The position numbers and the translations under genes were made by a program. DNA of 42,370 bases from Desulfotignum sp. Lineage in GTDB: Bacteria > Desulfobacterota > Desulfobacteria > Desulfobacterales > Desulfobacteraceae. Where the stretch lies: positions 1 to 42,370 of the forward strand of contig JAGYOW010000027.1 in NCBI GenBank assembly GCA_018399285.1, read 5' to 3'. Shown piece by piece: positions 18,207 to 26,294 of this stretch. Every line of letters starts with the position of its first letter. Position 1 is the first letter of the stretch. The notes beneath the pieces are model-generated. The model was given only the letters and a program-made list of their open reading frames with translations, was not told where the DNA came from and did not search any database.

Positions 18207-18703
18207 TCAATGCCCGTTTTTCCAGTGATAAAAAACCGGGTGTGCGGTCTGAGTTTCCAGAAACGAGTCGATATCGTCAAGCAGGTCCAAACGGCAGGTA
18301 TCAAACAAAGCAGAGGATATCTGACGGCTGAAACGGGTTTTCAGCAGCAGTATCCGGGAAAGTGTCTGTTCTTGAAACAAAAAATGATTACATTATGAAG
18401 TTGCGGTATCGGGCGATCCATACATCGCTGGCATCCAGTTCCGGTGTATGGGTGAAATGACGCCGGGTCAAAGCGTCGGTCGGAATCCGGCGTGCAGGTG
18501 ATCAGGGTCCGGATGGCAGGCACCCGGTTGATCTCGGCCAGGATTCGCTGCCTGGGCGCACCGATCTTGAAATTCCGGTACCCGGTCAAGGTATAGGAAT
18601 AGATACCGGCCGGAGAGATCGCCAGCACTTCCACCAGGATGACAATCACCAGCATGCCCAGTCCCAGAGATATCTGCAAGGCACGCTGCCGCTGTTTTTT
18701 CAT
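18207..18703 (-). pseudogene. Hypothetical membrane-anchored protein, frameshifted
   Basis: The start reads MKKQRQRALQISLGLGMLVI, then a single hydrophobic segment (VILVEVLAISPAGIYSYTL) and NFKIGAPRQRILAEINRVPA. The frame then changes to RRHFTHTPELDASDVWIARY and again to LKTRFSRQISSALFDTC, LDLLDDIDSFLETQTAHPVF and YHWKNGH before the stop at 18209-18207. In total about 165 codons with at least two frame changes. I do not recognise the family. An N-terminal membrane anchor with a periplasmic or cytoplasmic domain is what can be seen. It directly follows the DJ-1 gene on the same strand. Confidence 0.5.
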
Positions 18704-18739
18704 TATCTGCACCCGCCGGTCCGGCCGAAACAAGCCAAC

Positions 18740-19288
18740 CTAAAGGGCCAGACCTCCTTTGACATCCGCCAGGACCTTGTCGTCAAACAACTGGCGGACC
18801 AGGGTCAAGGCGAATTCCAGTGCCGTGCCAGCGCCTTTGCTGGTGATGCAGGGTCCGTCAATGACCACGTTGCGGTCCTGGACCGTGCCTCCCTCAATCC
18901 GGTCGGCAAATCCCGGATGGCAGGTCACGGCCCCGGGCGTGACCAGTCCCAGGGCATGGAGCACCACGGCCGGAGACGCACAGATAGCCCCATATAATTT
19001 TTTCTGTACTGCCTGTTTTTTGAGGAGTTCTGCCAGCGCTTCTGATTTTTGAAGATTTTCCGCACCCGGAATACCCCCGGGCAGGACAATCAGGTCAAAA
19101 CTTTGTTCCCGGCAGTCCTTGATCAAACAGTCTGCTTTAAATTCAATGCCCCGGGCCGCTTTGATGGTCAGATTATCCACCGATGCCACCACCACCCGTG
19201 CTCCGGCCCGCCGAAGCACGTCAATAATAGTAATGGCCTCCATCTCTTCAATTCCCTGGGCCACCGGCACCAATACAGTTTTTTCCAT
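18740..19288 (-). CDS. DJ-1/PfpI family protein (DJ-1 type)
   Basis: A 182-residue protein from the ATG at 19288, chosen because GGAGGTG lies just upstream; a longer frame starting further 5' lacks a site. MEKTVLVPVAQGIEEMEAI holds the conserved Glu, LIVLPGGIPGAENLQ the oxyanion loop, and AICASPAVVLHALG the nucleophile Cys103. This matches DJ-1/YajL-type proteins, proposed as glyoxalase III, deglycase or redox chaperones; the activity is debated. It lies 34 bases after the TetR gene and is probably cotranscribed with it. Confidence 0.85.
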   Translation of the reverse strand: MEKTVLVPVAQGIEEMEAITIIDVLRRAGARVVVASVDNLTIKAARGIEFKADCLIKDCREQSFDLIVLPGGIPGAENLQKSEALAELLKKQAVQKKLYGAICASPAVVLHALGLVTPGAVTCHPGFADRIEGGTVQDRNVVIDGPCITSKGAGTALEFALTLVRQLFDDKVLADVKGGLAL

Positions 19289-19322
19289 AATCACACCTCC
19301 GTCATAAGATGCCCGGCCATGC

Positions 19323-19970
19323 TCAGGCACTGTCCTGATGACCCAGCAACTGGTTTGTATACAAAGACGCGGTGATTTTCACCACCTTGATGATATGGTT
19401 TCTTGTGGCGGTTTTGTCTGTCACAGGCGAATTGCGGAAAACCATGAGAATCCCGGTGATGGATGCCACAAACGCGTGGGAATAGATACGGGCCTGTTCC
19501 TTTGCCACACCGTGGCGACACAGTAATTCAGCAAACAGATCAAAAAATATTTTGGTGACTGAGTCGAATTTTCCCATGACCGGATGGGACAGGTTGTTTT
19601 TGAGCATCAGATAAGCCATCATCTGAAACGTGGATTCGTTATTGATGAGATGATCCACAAATTTTATGCCGAACTGCTCGATACTTGCGGGCTTATCCGT
19701 TTCAACCATGGTTTTGAACTCTTTGCTGGCAGCGGAGATATCCTGAAGAAAGGCCTCATTGAACAATGCCTGCTGACTGGGAAAATACCGGTAAATGGTA
19801 GCCGCGGATATACCGGCCTCGTCCGCCACTTCCCGCATGCCCACTTCATAAAACGGTTTTTTTGCAAACAATGCCAGCGCAGATTCAATGACAATCTGCT
19901 TTCTTGCCAGTTTTTCCTTTTCCTTTAATTCCGCAAATCGAGACTCAGCCAATAATGGAGTATCCTTCAT
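19323..19970 (-). CDS. TetR/AcrR family transcriptional regulator
   Basis: A 215-residue protein with the TetR N-terminal DNA-binding domain at about residues 26-72: IVIESALALFAKKPFYEVGM, REVADEAGISAATIYRYFPS. The C-terminal ligand-binding domain is all-helical and not diagnostic. It lies upstream of the DJ-1 gene on the same strand and is divergent from the small-Cys/phosphagen-kinase pair; it probably controls its own operon, and possibly the divergent promoter in the 158-base gap. Clean frame. Confidence 0.85.
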   Translation of the reverse strand: MKDTPLLAESRFAELKEKEKLARKQIVIESALALFAKKPFYEVGMREVADEAGISAATIYRYFPSQQALFNEAFLQDISAASKEFKTMVETDKPASIEQFGIKFVDHLINNESTFQMMAYLMLKNNLSHPVMGKFDSVTKIFFDLFAELLCRHGVAKEQARIYSHAFVASITGILMVFRNSPVTDKTATRNHIIKVVKITASLYTNQLLGHQDSA

Positions 19971-20066
19971 TTAAAATGGTTCAAAAAGGTGTTTTGTGAT
20001 ATTTCCCTTATCATGTGTTGATCCGTTAGACAAGGCAAAAGACCTTTCTAATTTTTCCCTGTTGTA

Positions 20067-20096
20067 TTGACGGTACCGCGCCATCTCTGGTATAGT
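20067..20096 (+). promoter_or_regulatory. Probable sigma-70 promoter of the small Cys protein and phosphagen kinase
   Basis: TTGACG (20067-20072) and TATAGT (20091-20096) are separated by 18 bases. Transcription would start near 20103, which fits a short leader before the ATG at 20129 and argues against the in-frame ATG at 20105. Confidence 0.55.
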
Positions 20097-20128
20097 GCGC
20101 CACTGTGAATGACCAGAGAAAAAATGCC

Positions 20129-20314
20129 ATGAAAACACATACCAACAGAGATCGGTTCGATTTTGAAATTGGGTACCTGACCCGCAGTCCCTGTCTAACC
20201 TGTGAAAACAAAAAAAATCTGCCCGGATGTCATCAGGATTGCGCGGTTTTGGACATCATCCAGACCACCCTGGCCCGGGGCATCTCTTCCCAGGCGTCCG
20301 GTTATGGAAACTGA
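20129..20314 (+). CDS. Small four-cysteine protein, coupled to the phosphagen kinase
   Basis: A 61-residue protein MKTHTNRDRFDFEIGYLTRS with Cys22, Cys25, Cys34 and Cys38 in a CxxC-x8-CxxxC arrangement, suggesting a zinc or iron-sulfur site, then a helix (VLDIIQTTLARGIS). I recall similar Cys-rich small ORFs in desulfobacterial genomes but no function. The start is preferred over an upstream in-frame ATG because of the promoter position. The stop overlaps the kinase start by 11 bases, so the two are probably translationally coupled. Confidence 0.55.
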   Translation: MKTHTNRDRFDFEIGYLTRSPCLTCENKKNLPGCHQDCAVLDIIQTTLARGISSQASGYGN

Positions 20315-21371
20315 GTCCGGGGATGCAGGGATTTTTCGTGAACATGCCGTTTCTCTGGCCCATCGTTTTTTAACCCCGGCTCTGTTTGACCGTCTGTCCC
20401 GGCTGAAAACCGACACCGGCTTCACCCTGGAACAGGCGATCCGTTCCGGCCGGGAAAATCCGGATTCCCATATCGGCATCTATGCCGGCGATGCACAAAC
20501 CTATGCCCTGTTCAAGGAAATACTGGATCCGGTGATCCGGACATATCATCAAATCACCGGTCCCATCCGTCATGTGTCACGCCTGGATCCTCTGGATCTG
20601 CCGGATCTGGATCCCCACAACCGGTTGATTGTTTCCACCCGGATCCGGATGGCCCGAAACCTGTCTTGTCACGCGTTTTCACCCAACATCACCACCCAAA
20701 ACCGGCAGATCGTGGCCCGACAGGTACAGCAGGCCCTGGATGCCTTACCTGAATCGGTCCAGGGACACTTTCACGCCATGGATGCATTGACCCTGGATCA
20801 GATCCGCAACCGGGCATTTCAGGGCACGGCATTTTTACCCGGTGACCGATTTCAGGCATCTGCCGGCATCAACCGGAACTTTCCTGTATCCCGGGGGGTG
20901 TTCATGAGCCATGACAGGACCTTTCGTGTCTGGGTCAATGAAGAAGATCATCTGCGCATTATCTGTCTTGAAAAAACCGGAAATCTGTCAAATGTTTTCA
21001 ACCGGATGGTGTCTGCGTTGGCACACATCAGCGACAGGCTTGAATTTGCATCTGATCCCAGGCTGGGATATCTGACCGCCTGTCCCACCAATATCGGGAC
21101 CGCCATGCGGGCCGGCGTGCATATCCGGCTGCCCAATCTGGAAAACCACCCGGACCGGCTCAAAAGACTGGCATCCACCCATGGATTGCAGATCCGGGGA
21201 ACTCAAGGAGAAAAAACCGCTGTGGCAGAATCCGTGTTTGACATCAGCAACCGCTTCCGGCTGGGAACAGGCGAAACCCAACTCATTCAGACACTGCATA
21301 CCGGCATTGCCGCCATCATTGAAGCGGAAACACGGTTGGCAGAATCCGGTCCAGAATCCCCAGAACCATGA
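20304..21371 (+). CDS. ATP:guanido phosphotransferase (phosphagen kinase), arginine-kinase-like
   Basis: A 355-residue protein, the length of animal arginine kinase, starting METESGDAG. I chose this start because it follows the small gene's stop region and the upstream extension lacks similarity. Conserved family residues seen: SHIGIY (guanidino-specificity loop, 55-60), STRIRMARN with Arg113 and Arg115, NEEDHLR (212-218) with catalytic Glu, CPTNIGTAMRAGVHIRLP with Cys260, and RGTQGEKT (298-305) with Glu303, the equivalent of arginine-kinase Glu314. The short specificity loop and this Glu argue for arginine rather than creatine. It would transfer phosphate between ATP and arginine, buffering ATP. 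Such enzymes are rare in bacteria but known in some sulfate reducers. McsB is excluded because the full N-terminal domain is present. Confidence 0.88.
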   Translation: METESGDAGIFREHAVSLAHRFLTPALFDRLSRLKTDTGFTLEQAIRSGRENPDSHIGIYAGDAQTYALFKEILDPVIRTYHQITGPIRHVSRLDPLDLPDLDPHNRLIVSTRIRMARNLSCHAFSPNITTQNRQIVARQVQQALDALPESVQGHFHAMDALTLDQIRNRAFQGTAFLPGDRFQASAGINRNFPVSRGVFMSHDRTFRVWVNEEDHLRIICLEKTGNLSNVFNRMVSALAHISDRLEFASDPRLGYLTACPTNIGTAMRAGVHIRLPNLENHPDRLKRLASTHGLQIRGTQGEKTAVAESVFDISNRFRLGTGETQLIQTLHTGIAAIIEAETRLAESGPESPEP

Positions 21372-22208
21372 AAATCAGCATGGACAGATTAAGGGTGGTG
21401 AATCCGCCGGCCCCGGCGTGAGCCGGAAATCTGGTGAGAAACAAACCCATCACTCCGGGCAGGACAAAAGCCATCCCGGCCAGGCTTGCTGAAAACCCCG
21501 GCAACACAATCCCGCCGTTTAGAAGAAACCAGAAAATCCCCAGGCTGTAAACACAGACCCATACCAGAATCTGAAGAAAAAGTTCTGTTTTCGGCCACAG
21601 GCGGATAAAGCTGGGAAACCGGTCCGCCCCCGGATCACAAACCGGCTGGGCCGCGGCCAGTATCAGAAAATGGGGCACCTGCCAGTGCCCATCACCAGCA
21701 TCACCCGAACGCAGCTGAATGCCTGTTCCATGGCACAGGGCCTGGGGTACTGCTGTCACCCCGATGGCCGGAGGCGGCATGCCGCAGATCACACCGGGCC
21801 ACACGGCAAACAGGGTTTTCTTCAGCGGGGTGTACAGGCCGTTGTAGCAGACCAGGAGCCAGAACCCCAGAATCAGGCAGATGTGTATCAGTCCCCCGGC
21901 AAGAAACGCCAGACCGGAAAAAACCAGACCTGATGCCACCATCCGCCGTCTGCACACCCACCACGATTCTGTACCAGGCACCGGTGCGGGCGGCAAACCA
22001 GCGGTCGCCACTCGCCGCTGAGCGTGAGCTGTTGCTGGCGGGTGTTGCCGTTAGGCGACCATTTCCAGACCAGGTCGGCGATATAGAGATTCTCGCCGGT
22101 GTAGGCGGCTGCCAGGATATGCCCGAACATGGCGGACAAAGCGATAAATCCGGTGAGCCGGAACTTGGTCAGCTCGATTGCCGCACGGATACCCCCTGTT
22201 TCTACCAT
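21316..22208 (-). pseudogene. ctaB: Protoheme IX farnesyltransferase (heme O synthase, CtaB), broken and partly replaced
   Basis: The N-terminus ETGGIRAAIELTKFRLTGFI with ALSAMFGHILAA is UbiA/CtaB-like. About 150 bases (22110-21960) then do not fit the family and encode IADLVWKWSPNGNTRQQQLT, which looks like an outer-membrane beta-barrel protein segment; this replaces the first Asp-rich prenyl-diphosphate motif. The family similarity resumes with CYNGLYTPLKKTLFAVWPG, then ADRFPSFIRLWPKTELFLQI and the last helices, with further frame changes. It would make heme O for the oxidase encoded just upstream, whose stop it overlaps. As it stands it cannot function. Confidence 0.75.
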
Positions 22209-22813
22209 CCGTCATCCTCTTCCACCCATTCATCAAACGCATCTTCAGACACCACCCGGACCACGCCGGTCATGTCCGCATGCCCTACTCCGCAGAACTC
22301 CGTGCATTGAAGAAAATACTCCCCAATGGTTTCCGGCAGAAACCAGGCATAGGTGCTCAGGCCCTTCACCGCATCCACTTTGACCCGGAACGCCGGAATA
22401 TACAGACTGTGAATCACATCCATGGAAGTGATGTTGAGTTTCACGGGCGTATTCACGGGCACCCGGAGTTCGTTTTCCGTTTCCTTGCCCGTGGGATAGA
22501 TGAATATCCAGGAAAAAGACTGGGCAATGACATCCACCTCCAAAGCCCCTTCAGGCACATTGCGCAGCCCGGTATAGGCCTGCCACCCGGACACGAACAT
22601 GGCCAAAGCGATGAGGGTGGGAATGAATATCCAGGCGGTTTCCAGCTTCCAGTTTCCCCGGATATCCGCAGGCACCGGGTGCCGGGATCGACGGTACCGG
22701 ATCACAAAATAGATCATCACCAGGGTGATGGCAAACAGAAACACAAAAGAAAATCCAATGATAAAATAAAAGGACCGGTCCACCAGGGCCACGGGATTGA
22801 TGATATCAGTCAT
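22202..22813 (-). CDS. coxB: Cytochrome c oxidase subunit II
   Basis: A 203-residue protein with two N-terminal membrane helices and a periplasmic cupredoxin domain. The binuclear CuA site is complete: His135 (VIHSLYIP), Cys170, Cys174 and His178 in CTEFCGVGHADM, with Met181. It lacks the fused cytochrome c domain of caa3 oxidases, so a separate electron donor is needed. It accepts electrons and passes them to subunit I. The ctaB pseudogene overlaps its stop; the subunit IV gene is 9 bases upstream in the same operon. Confidence 0.92.
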   Translation of the reverse strand: MTDIINPVALVDRSFYFIIGFSFVFLFAITLVMIYFVIRYRRSRHPVPADIRGNWKLETAWIFIPTLIALAMFVSGWQAYTGLRNVPEGALEVDVIAQSFSWIFIYPTGKETENELRVPVNTPVKLNITSMDVIHSLYIPAFRVKVDAVKGLSTYAWFLPETIGEYFLQCTEFCGVGHADMTGVVRVVSEDAFDEWVEEDDGW

Positions 22814-22822
22814 GGGGTCTCC

Positions 22823-23104
22823 TCACCTGAACGCCACGTCCCAGAAAATAAACCCGATCATGACGGCCAGAAACAGCACCGTGGCCAGAAACGACCATTG
22901 CAGAGTCCGGCCTTCCCAGCGCATGTGCATAAACACCAGCAGCACAAATCCGGCCTTGACCGATGCGATCATCAGAGCGATCCAGACATTGACCCAGCCA
23001 AGGTCGATGGATGTGGCCCCCACGGTCACGCCGGTCAGCACCAGCAGGGCTGCCAGGGTCAGCCCCAGGGTTTTGTATTCAACAATATGGGATTCAGATG
23101 CCAT
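22823..23104 (-). CDS. coxD: Cytochrome c oxidase subunit IV, prokaryotic type
   Basis: A 93-residue protein with three hydrophobic segments and the pattern IALMIASVKAGFVLLVFMHM, characteristic of the prokaryotic COX4 family that accompanies subunits I-III. A good GGAGTCC site precedes the ATG. It is thought to stabilise the oxidase complex. No frame break. Confidence 0.85.
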   Translation of the reverse strand: MASESHIVEYKTLGLTLAALLVLTGVTVGATSIDLGWVNVWIALMIASVKAGFVLLVFMHMRWEGRTLQWSFLATVLFLAVMIGFIFWDVAFR

Positions 23105-23119
23105 AGAGGACTCCTTGTA

Positions 23120-23715
23120 TCAGACCACCAGGTAAAACAAAGGAAAAATAAAGATCCAGATCAGGTCCACCAGGTGCCAGTACAGGCCTGAATTCTCCAG
23201 CATGGCATTGTTTTGGGCCGTGATCTTTTGCCGGGTGACCAGAACCAGACTGACGGCCAGCAATGTCATGCCGATGATGATGTGAAGCCCGTGAAGCCCG
23301 GTGACCACGAAATACAGGCCGAAAAACAGATTTTGGCCGGCCGGGCCGTCCACCAGCCGGTCCGATGCCGGATAGATGTCGTGCGCAAATTTGTGCCCCC
23401 ATTCAATATACTTGTTCACCAGAAACATCGCCCCGCAGGCCAGCCCCCCCCCAAGCCGGCCAGAGCGATTCGGTTGTGGGTTTTCTGCACCGCTGTGACG
23501 CCGGCGGCCACACAAAAACTGGAAATCAGGAGGATAATGGTGTTCACCACCCCGAAAAACAGGTCCAGCTCTTTGGCGCCGGCAATGAAATCTTCGGTGT
23601 ATCCGGCAAAATACACGGCATACAGAACAAACAGACCGCCGAACAGGACAATCTCCGTATACAGAAACAGCCACATGCCCAGTTTTTTACCGGTGGGGTC
23701 TGTCTGAGCCGTCAT
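23120..23715 (-). CDS. coxC: Cytochrome c oxidase subunit III, with a frameshift at a nine-G tract
   Basis: The first frame reads LGMWLFLYTEIVLFGGLFVL and FFGVVNTIILLISSFCVAAG, the second IEWGHKFAHDIYP and LFFGLYFVVTGLHGLHIIIG through WHLVDLIWIFIFPLFYLVV. They join at a run of nine G on the coding strand (plus-strand C run at about 23444-23452): ten G or seven G would restore one open frame of about 198 residues with no other damage. A single-base error or slippage at this homopolymer is therefore the simplest reading, and the gene may well be functional. The start overlaps the coxA stop. Confidence 0.8.
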
Positions 23716-25355
23716 TTGCCCGTCTCCGGATCCATGGACCCGGCACCGGGTCCGGCGTCCGCCACCTTTGTAAAATCGTAAGGATAATCCATCACTTCCG
23801 GGTCTTTGTCAAAATTGTGTAAAGGCGGGGGCGAGGGAATGGTCCACTCCAGAGTGACCCCGCCCCAGGGATCATCCGCAGCAGCGGTACGCTCTCTTGC
23901 CAGAGAGCCCAACAAATTCACCATCATCAGGCCGATGCCGGCAATCATGCACAACGCCCCGAATCCCGCAAAAAAATTGCCGGCCGCATACTGGGGGAGA
24001 TAGTCATAATACCGCCGGGGCATGCCCTGGAGTCCCAACACAAACATGGGTACATAATGAAGCATGAACCCGGCCGTGACCAGAATGGCGGCGATATAGG
24101 CCTTTTTAAAATCATACATCTTTCCGAACATCTTGGGCCACCAGTAATGCAGGGCCGCAAAAAAGGCAAACCCCGTGCCCCCGAACATGGTAAAATGGAA
24201 ATGGGCCACCACAAAATGGGTGTCATGCACATGGATATTGGCCCCGGCCGCCCCCAGCACCAGCCCGGTGAGTCCGCCCACGGAAAACAAATAAATAAAG
24301 CACAGTGAAAACAACAACGGCGGGGTCATCTCAATGGCCCCTTTGTACAGGGTGGCCACCCAGGAGAACACCTTGATGGCCGAAGGGATGGCCACCACAA
24401 AGGTGAGCAGGGAAAACACGAACACGGCCGTGTCGCTCATGCCACTGGTGTACATGTGATGGGCCCATACCAGAGATCCGGCAATGGCAATGGCCAGAGA
24501 CGAGGCCACAATGGCCTTGTATCCGAAGATCGATTTTCTGGCAGATACCGGGATGATCTCTGAAATCACGCCCATGCCCGGCAGGATCATGATATACACA
24601 GCCGGATGGGAATAGATCCAGAACAGATGCTGGTAAAGGATGGGGTCACCGCCCCGGGCCGGGTCAAACAGCCCCACATTGAAAAACCGTTCCACCACCA
24701 CCAGCACCAGGGTAATGGTGATCACCGGGGTGGCCAGCAGCTGGACCCAGGCCGTGGCATACAGGCTCCAGGTGAACAAAGGCATCTGAAGCCATCCCAT
24801 GGTTTTTGCCCGCAACTTGTGAATGGTGGTAATGAAGTTGAGCCCGGTGAGCATGGAGGAAAATCCCAGAATGAATGCGGCAAACACGGCCGTGGACACA
24901 TTGGTGTTGGTGGAAATGGAAAACGGAACGTAAAAGGTCCATCCGGTGTCGGGAAATCCGTCGGAAAACAGCGACACAATGGCCACGATGCCGCCGGCCA
25001 TGTACAGATACCAGGACAGCAGATTGAGTCTGGGAAAATACACATCTTCGGCCCCGATGTGGATGGGCAGAAAAAAATTGCCGAAAATGGCCGGCAACGC
25101 CGGAATAATGAACAGAAAAATCATGATCACACCGTGCAGCGTGAACACGGAATTATACATTTGGGCACTCAGAACGGTTTTTCCCGGAAACATCAGTTCC
25201 AGGCGGATCAAGCCGCCCAGTGTCACGGCCAGCAGAAACCAGAACAGGATGGAAAACAAATACAGCAGGGCAATGCGCTTGTGATCAAAGGTGATCAGCC
25301 AGGACCGGATCCCGGTAAATCCTGCCGGTTCAGGGGTTTGGTAAAATGATGTCAT
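23712..25355 (-). CDS. coxA: Cytochrome c oxidase subunit I, heme-copper type A2
   Basis: A 547-residue, 12-helix protein with all metal ligands: His74 (heme a), His250 and the His299-His300 pair (CuB), His385 (heme a3) and His387 (heme a) in VVAHFHFTM. Helix VI reads YSHPAVY (248-254): the family's usual Glu is absent and a Tyr-Ser pair is present, the mark of the A2 subclass, and Tyr254 is the residue that crosslinks to a CuB histidine. It reduces O2 to water and pumps protons. In a sulfate reducer it probably serves oxygen defence or brief microaerobic respiration. Clean frame. Confidence 0.93.
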   Translation of the reverse strand: MTSFYQTPEPAGFTGIRSWLITFDHKRIALLYLFSILFWFLLAVTLGGLIRLELMFPGKTVLSAQMYNSVFTLHGVIMIFLFIIPALPAIFGNFFLPIHIGAEDVYFPRLNLLSWYLYMAGGIVAIVSLFSDGFPDTGWTFYVPFSISTNTNVSTAVFAAFILGFSSMLTGLNFITTIHKLRAKTMGWLQMPLFTWSLYATAWVQLLATPVITITLVLVVVERFFNVGLFDPARGGDPILYQHLFWIYSHPAVYIMILPGMGVISEIIPVSARKSIFGYKAIVASSLAIAIAGSLVWAHHMYTSGMSDTAVFVFSLLTFVVAIPSAIKVFSWVATLYKGAIEMTPPLLFSLCFIYLFSVGGLTGLVLGAAGANIHVHDTHFVVAHFHFTMFGGTGFAFFAALHYWWPKMFGKMYDFKKAYIAAILVTAGFMLHYVPMFVLGLQGMPRRYYDYLPQYAAGNFFAGFGALCMIAGIGLMMVNLLGSLARERTAAADDPWGGVTLEWTIPSPPPLHNFDKDPEVMDYPYDFTKVADAGPGAGSMDPETGK

Positions 25356-25367
25356 GCCTGAATCTCC

Positions 25368-26294
25368 TTAACCCCCCGGCCGTCTGTGCCCGGTTTTCTT
25401 TCCCGGCCGAACCAGAAACACCACAAATCCGGCCAGCAGAAGCAGAATCACCGTTCCCGTGATTCTGAACAGCCGGAACACATAGGTGTTGTTTTCCGAA
25501 TCATAATCAAAGCAGAAAGAGAGCACCCGCCGCTTGATGGACACCCCGGGTTCCCCTTTTCGGGCCTCGGTCAATGCCATGCCCAGGTCAAACGGCAGAA
25601 ATCCGGGGCCATAAAGATAGCGGATTATTTTTCCATCCCCTGCCAGCACCACCATGGCGTTGGGATGGATATATTCATGGGGCTTTTTCTTGACAAAATA
25701 ATATCCCAGAGAATCGGTTACCCGCCGGATATTTTCCTCATCCCCGGTGAGATAGAACCAGTTTTCCAGAGGAAAATCGCGCTGGATCAGGTTGGCATAA
25801 TTTTTTTTGGCGGCCAGGGCATGGGAAGGGTCTTCATCATCTGAAAAACTCAAGGTAATGATATTGAACGCTTCCCCGGGCGGCTGGTCCACCCGGTTCA
25901 ATGCCTTTGCCAGATCCGCCTGGAGAAACGTACACACCGACGGGCAGAAAAACCAGATGGGCAACAGCACCACAGGCTTGTCAAATATTTCCCGGATGGT
26001 GACTGACCGACCCTGGGCATCCAGAAACCGCGCCTCCAGGTCGATATATTGACCCAGTCGTTCCTCGACTTTCACCTGACCTGCCAGCGCGTTTATGTCC
26101 GTTTCGCCATCCATGACCATGGCATCATGGTCATGGTGGGGATCTGCCAGATTCACCCGTATATCCCCGGCAGGATCATGAGGGGCATGATCCTGTCCGC
26201 CATCCTGTGCAAACCCGAACACCGCAAAAATAAGCATCAGGCAGCCAACCCACCCTGCAATGACCGGGCCCGCGGTTTTCCTGCAAAACATCAT
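25368..26294 (-). CDS. SCO1/SenC-type copper chaperone
   Basis: A 308-residue protein with an N-terminal signal or anchor (VIAGWVGCLMLIFAVFGFAQ), a His/Asp-rich linker, a thioredoxin-like SCO domain with FFCPSVC (Cys117, Cys121) and the copper-ligand His210 in EYIHPNAMVV, and a C-terminal membrane helix (VILLLLAGFVVFLVRP). It delivers copper to CuA of subunit II. The ATG overlaps the stop of the DOMON gene. It lies 12 bases before coxA, fitting oxidase assembly. The HHDHD stretch (53-57) may also bind copper, an inference. Confidence 0.88.
   Translation of the reverse strand: MMFCRKTAGPVIAGWVGCLMLIFAVFGFAQDGGQDHAPHDPAGDIRVNLADPHHDHDAMVMDGETDINALAGQVKVEERLGQYIDLEARFLDAQGRSVTIREIFDKPVVLLPIWFFCPSVCTFLQADLAKALNRVDQPPGEAFNIITLSFSDDEDPSHALAAKKNYANLIQRDFPLENWFYLTGDEENIRRVTDSLGYYFVKKKPHEYIHPNAMVVLAGDGKIIRYLYGPGFLPFDLGMALTEARKGEPGVSIKRRVLSFCFDYDSENNTYVFRLFRITGTVILLLLAGFVVFLVRPGKKTGHRRPGG

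Noticed and set aside
18198..18398. Plus-strand open frame opposite the hypothetical membrane protein
   Set aside because: The minus strand gives conserved-looking helical pieces continuing the upstream gene; the plus frame has no ribosome site or family resemblance.
20105..20128. Upstream ATG for the small Cys protein
   Set aside because: It would start at the predicted transcription start with no leader and no ribosome site; ATG 20129 fits better.
20202..20303. 34-residue N-terminal extension of the phosphagen kinase
   Set aside because: It lies fully inside the small Cys gene in another frame, has no similarity to kinases, and starting at 20304 gives the usual family length.
24606..25349. 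Long plus-strand open frame antisense to coxA, and several others antisense to coxB, coxC and hdrA
   Set aside because: Composition is His, Gly, Gln and Pro rich as expected of the shadow of a GC-biased gene, no family resemblance, no ribosome site. The opposite strand encodes clear conserved proteins.
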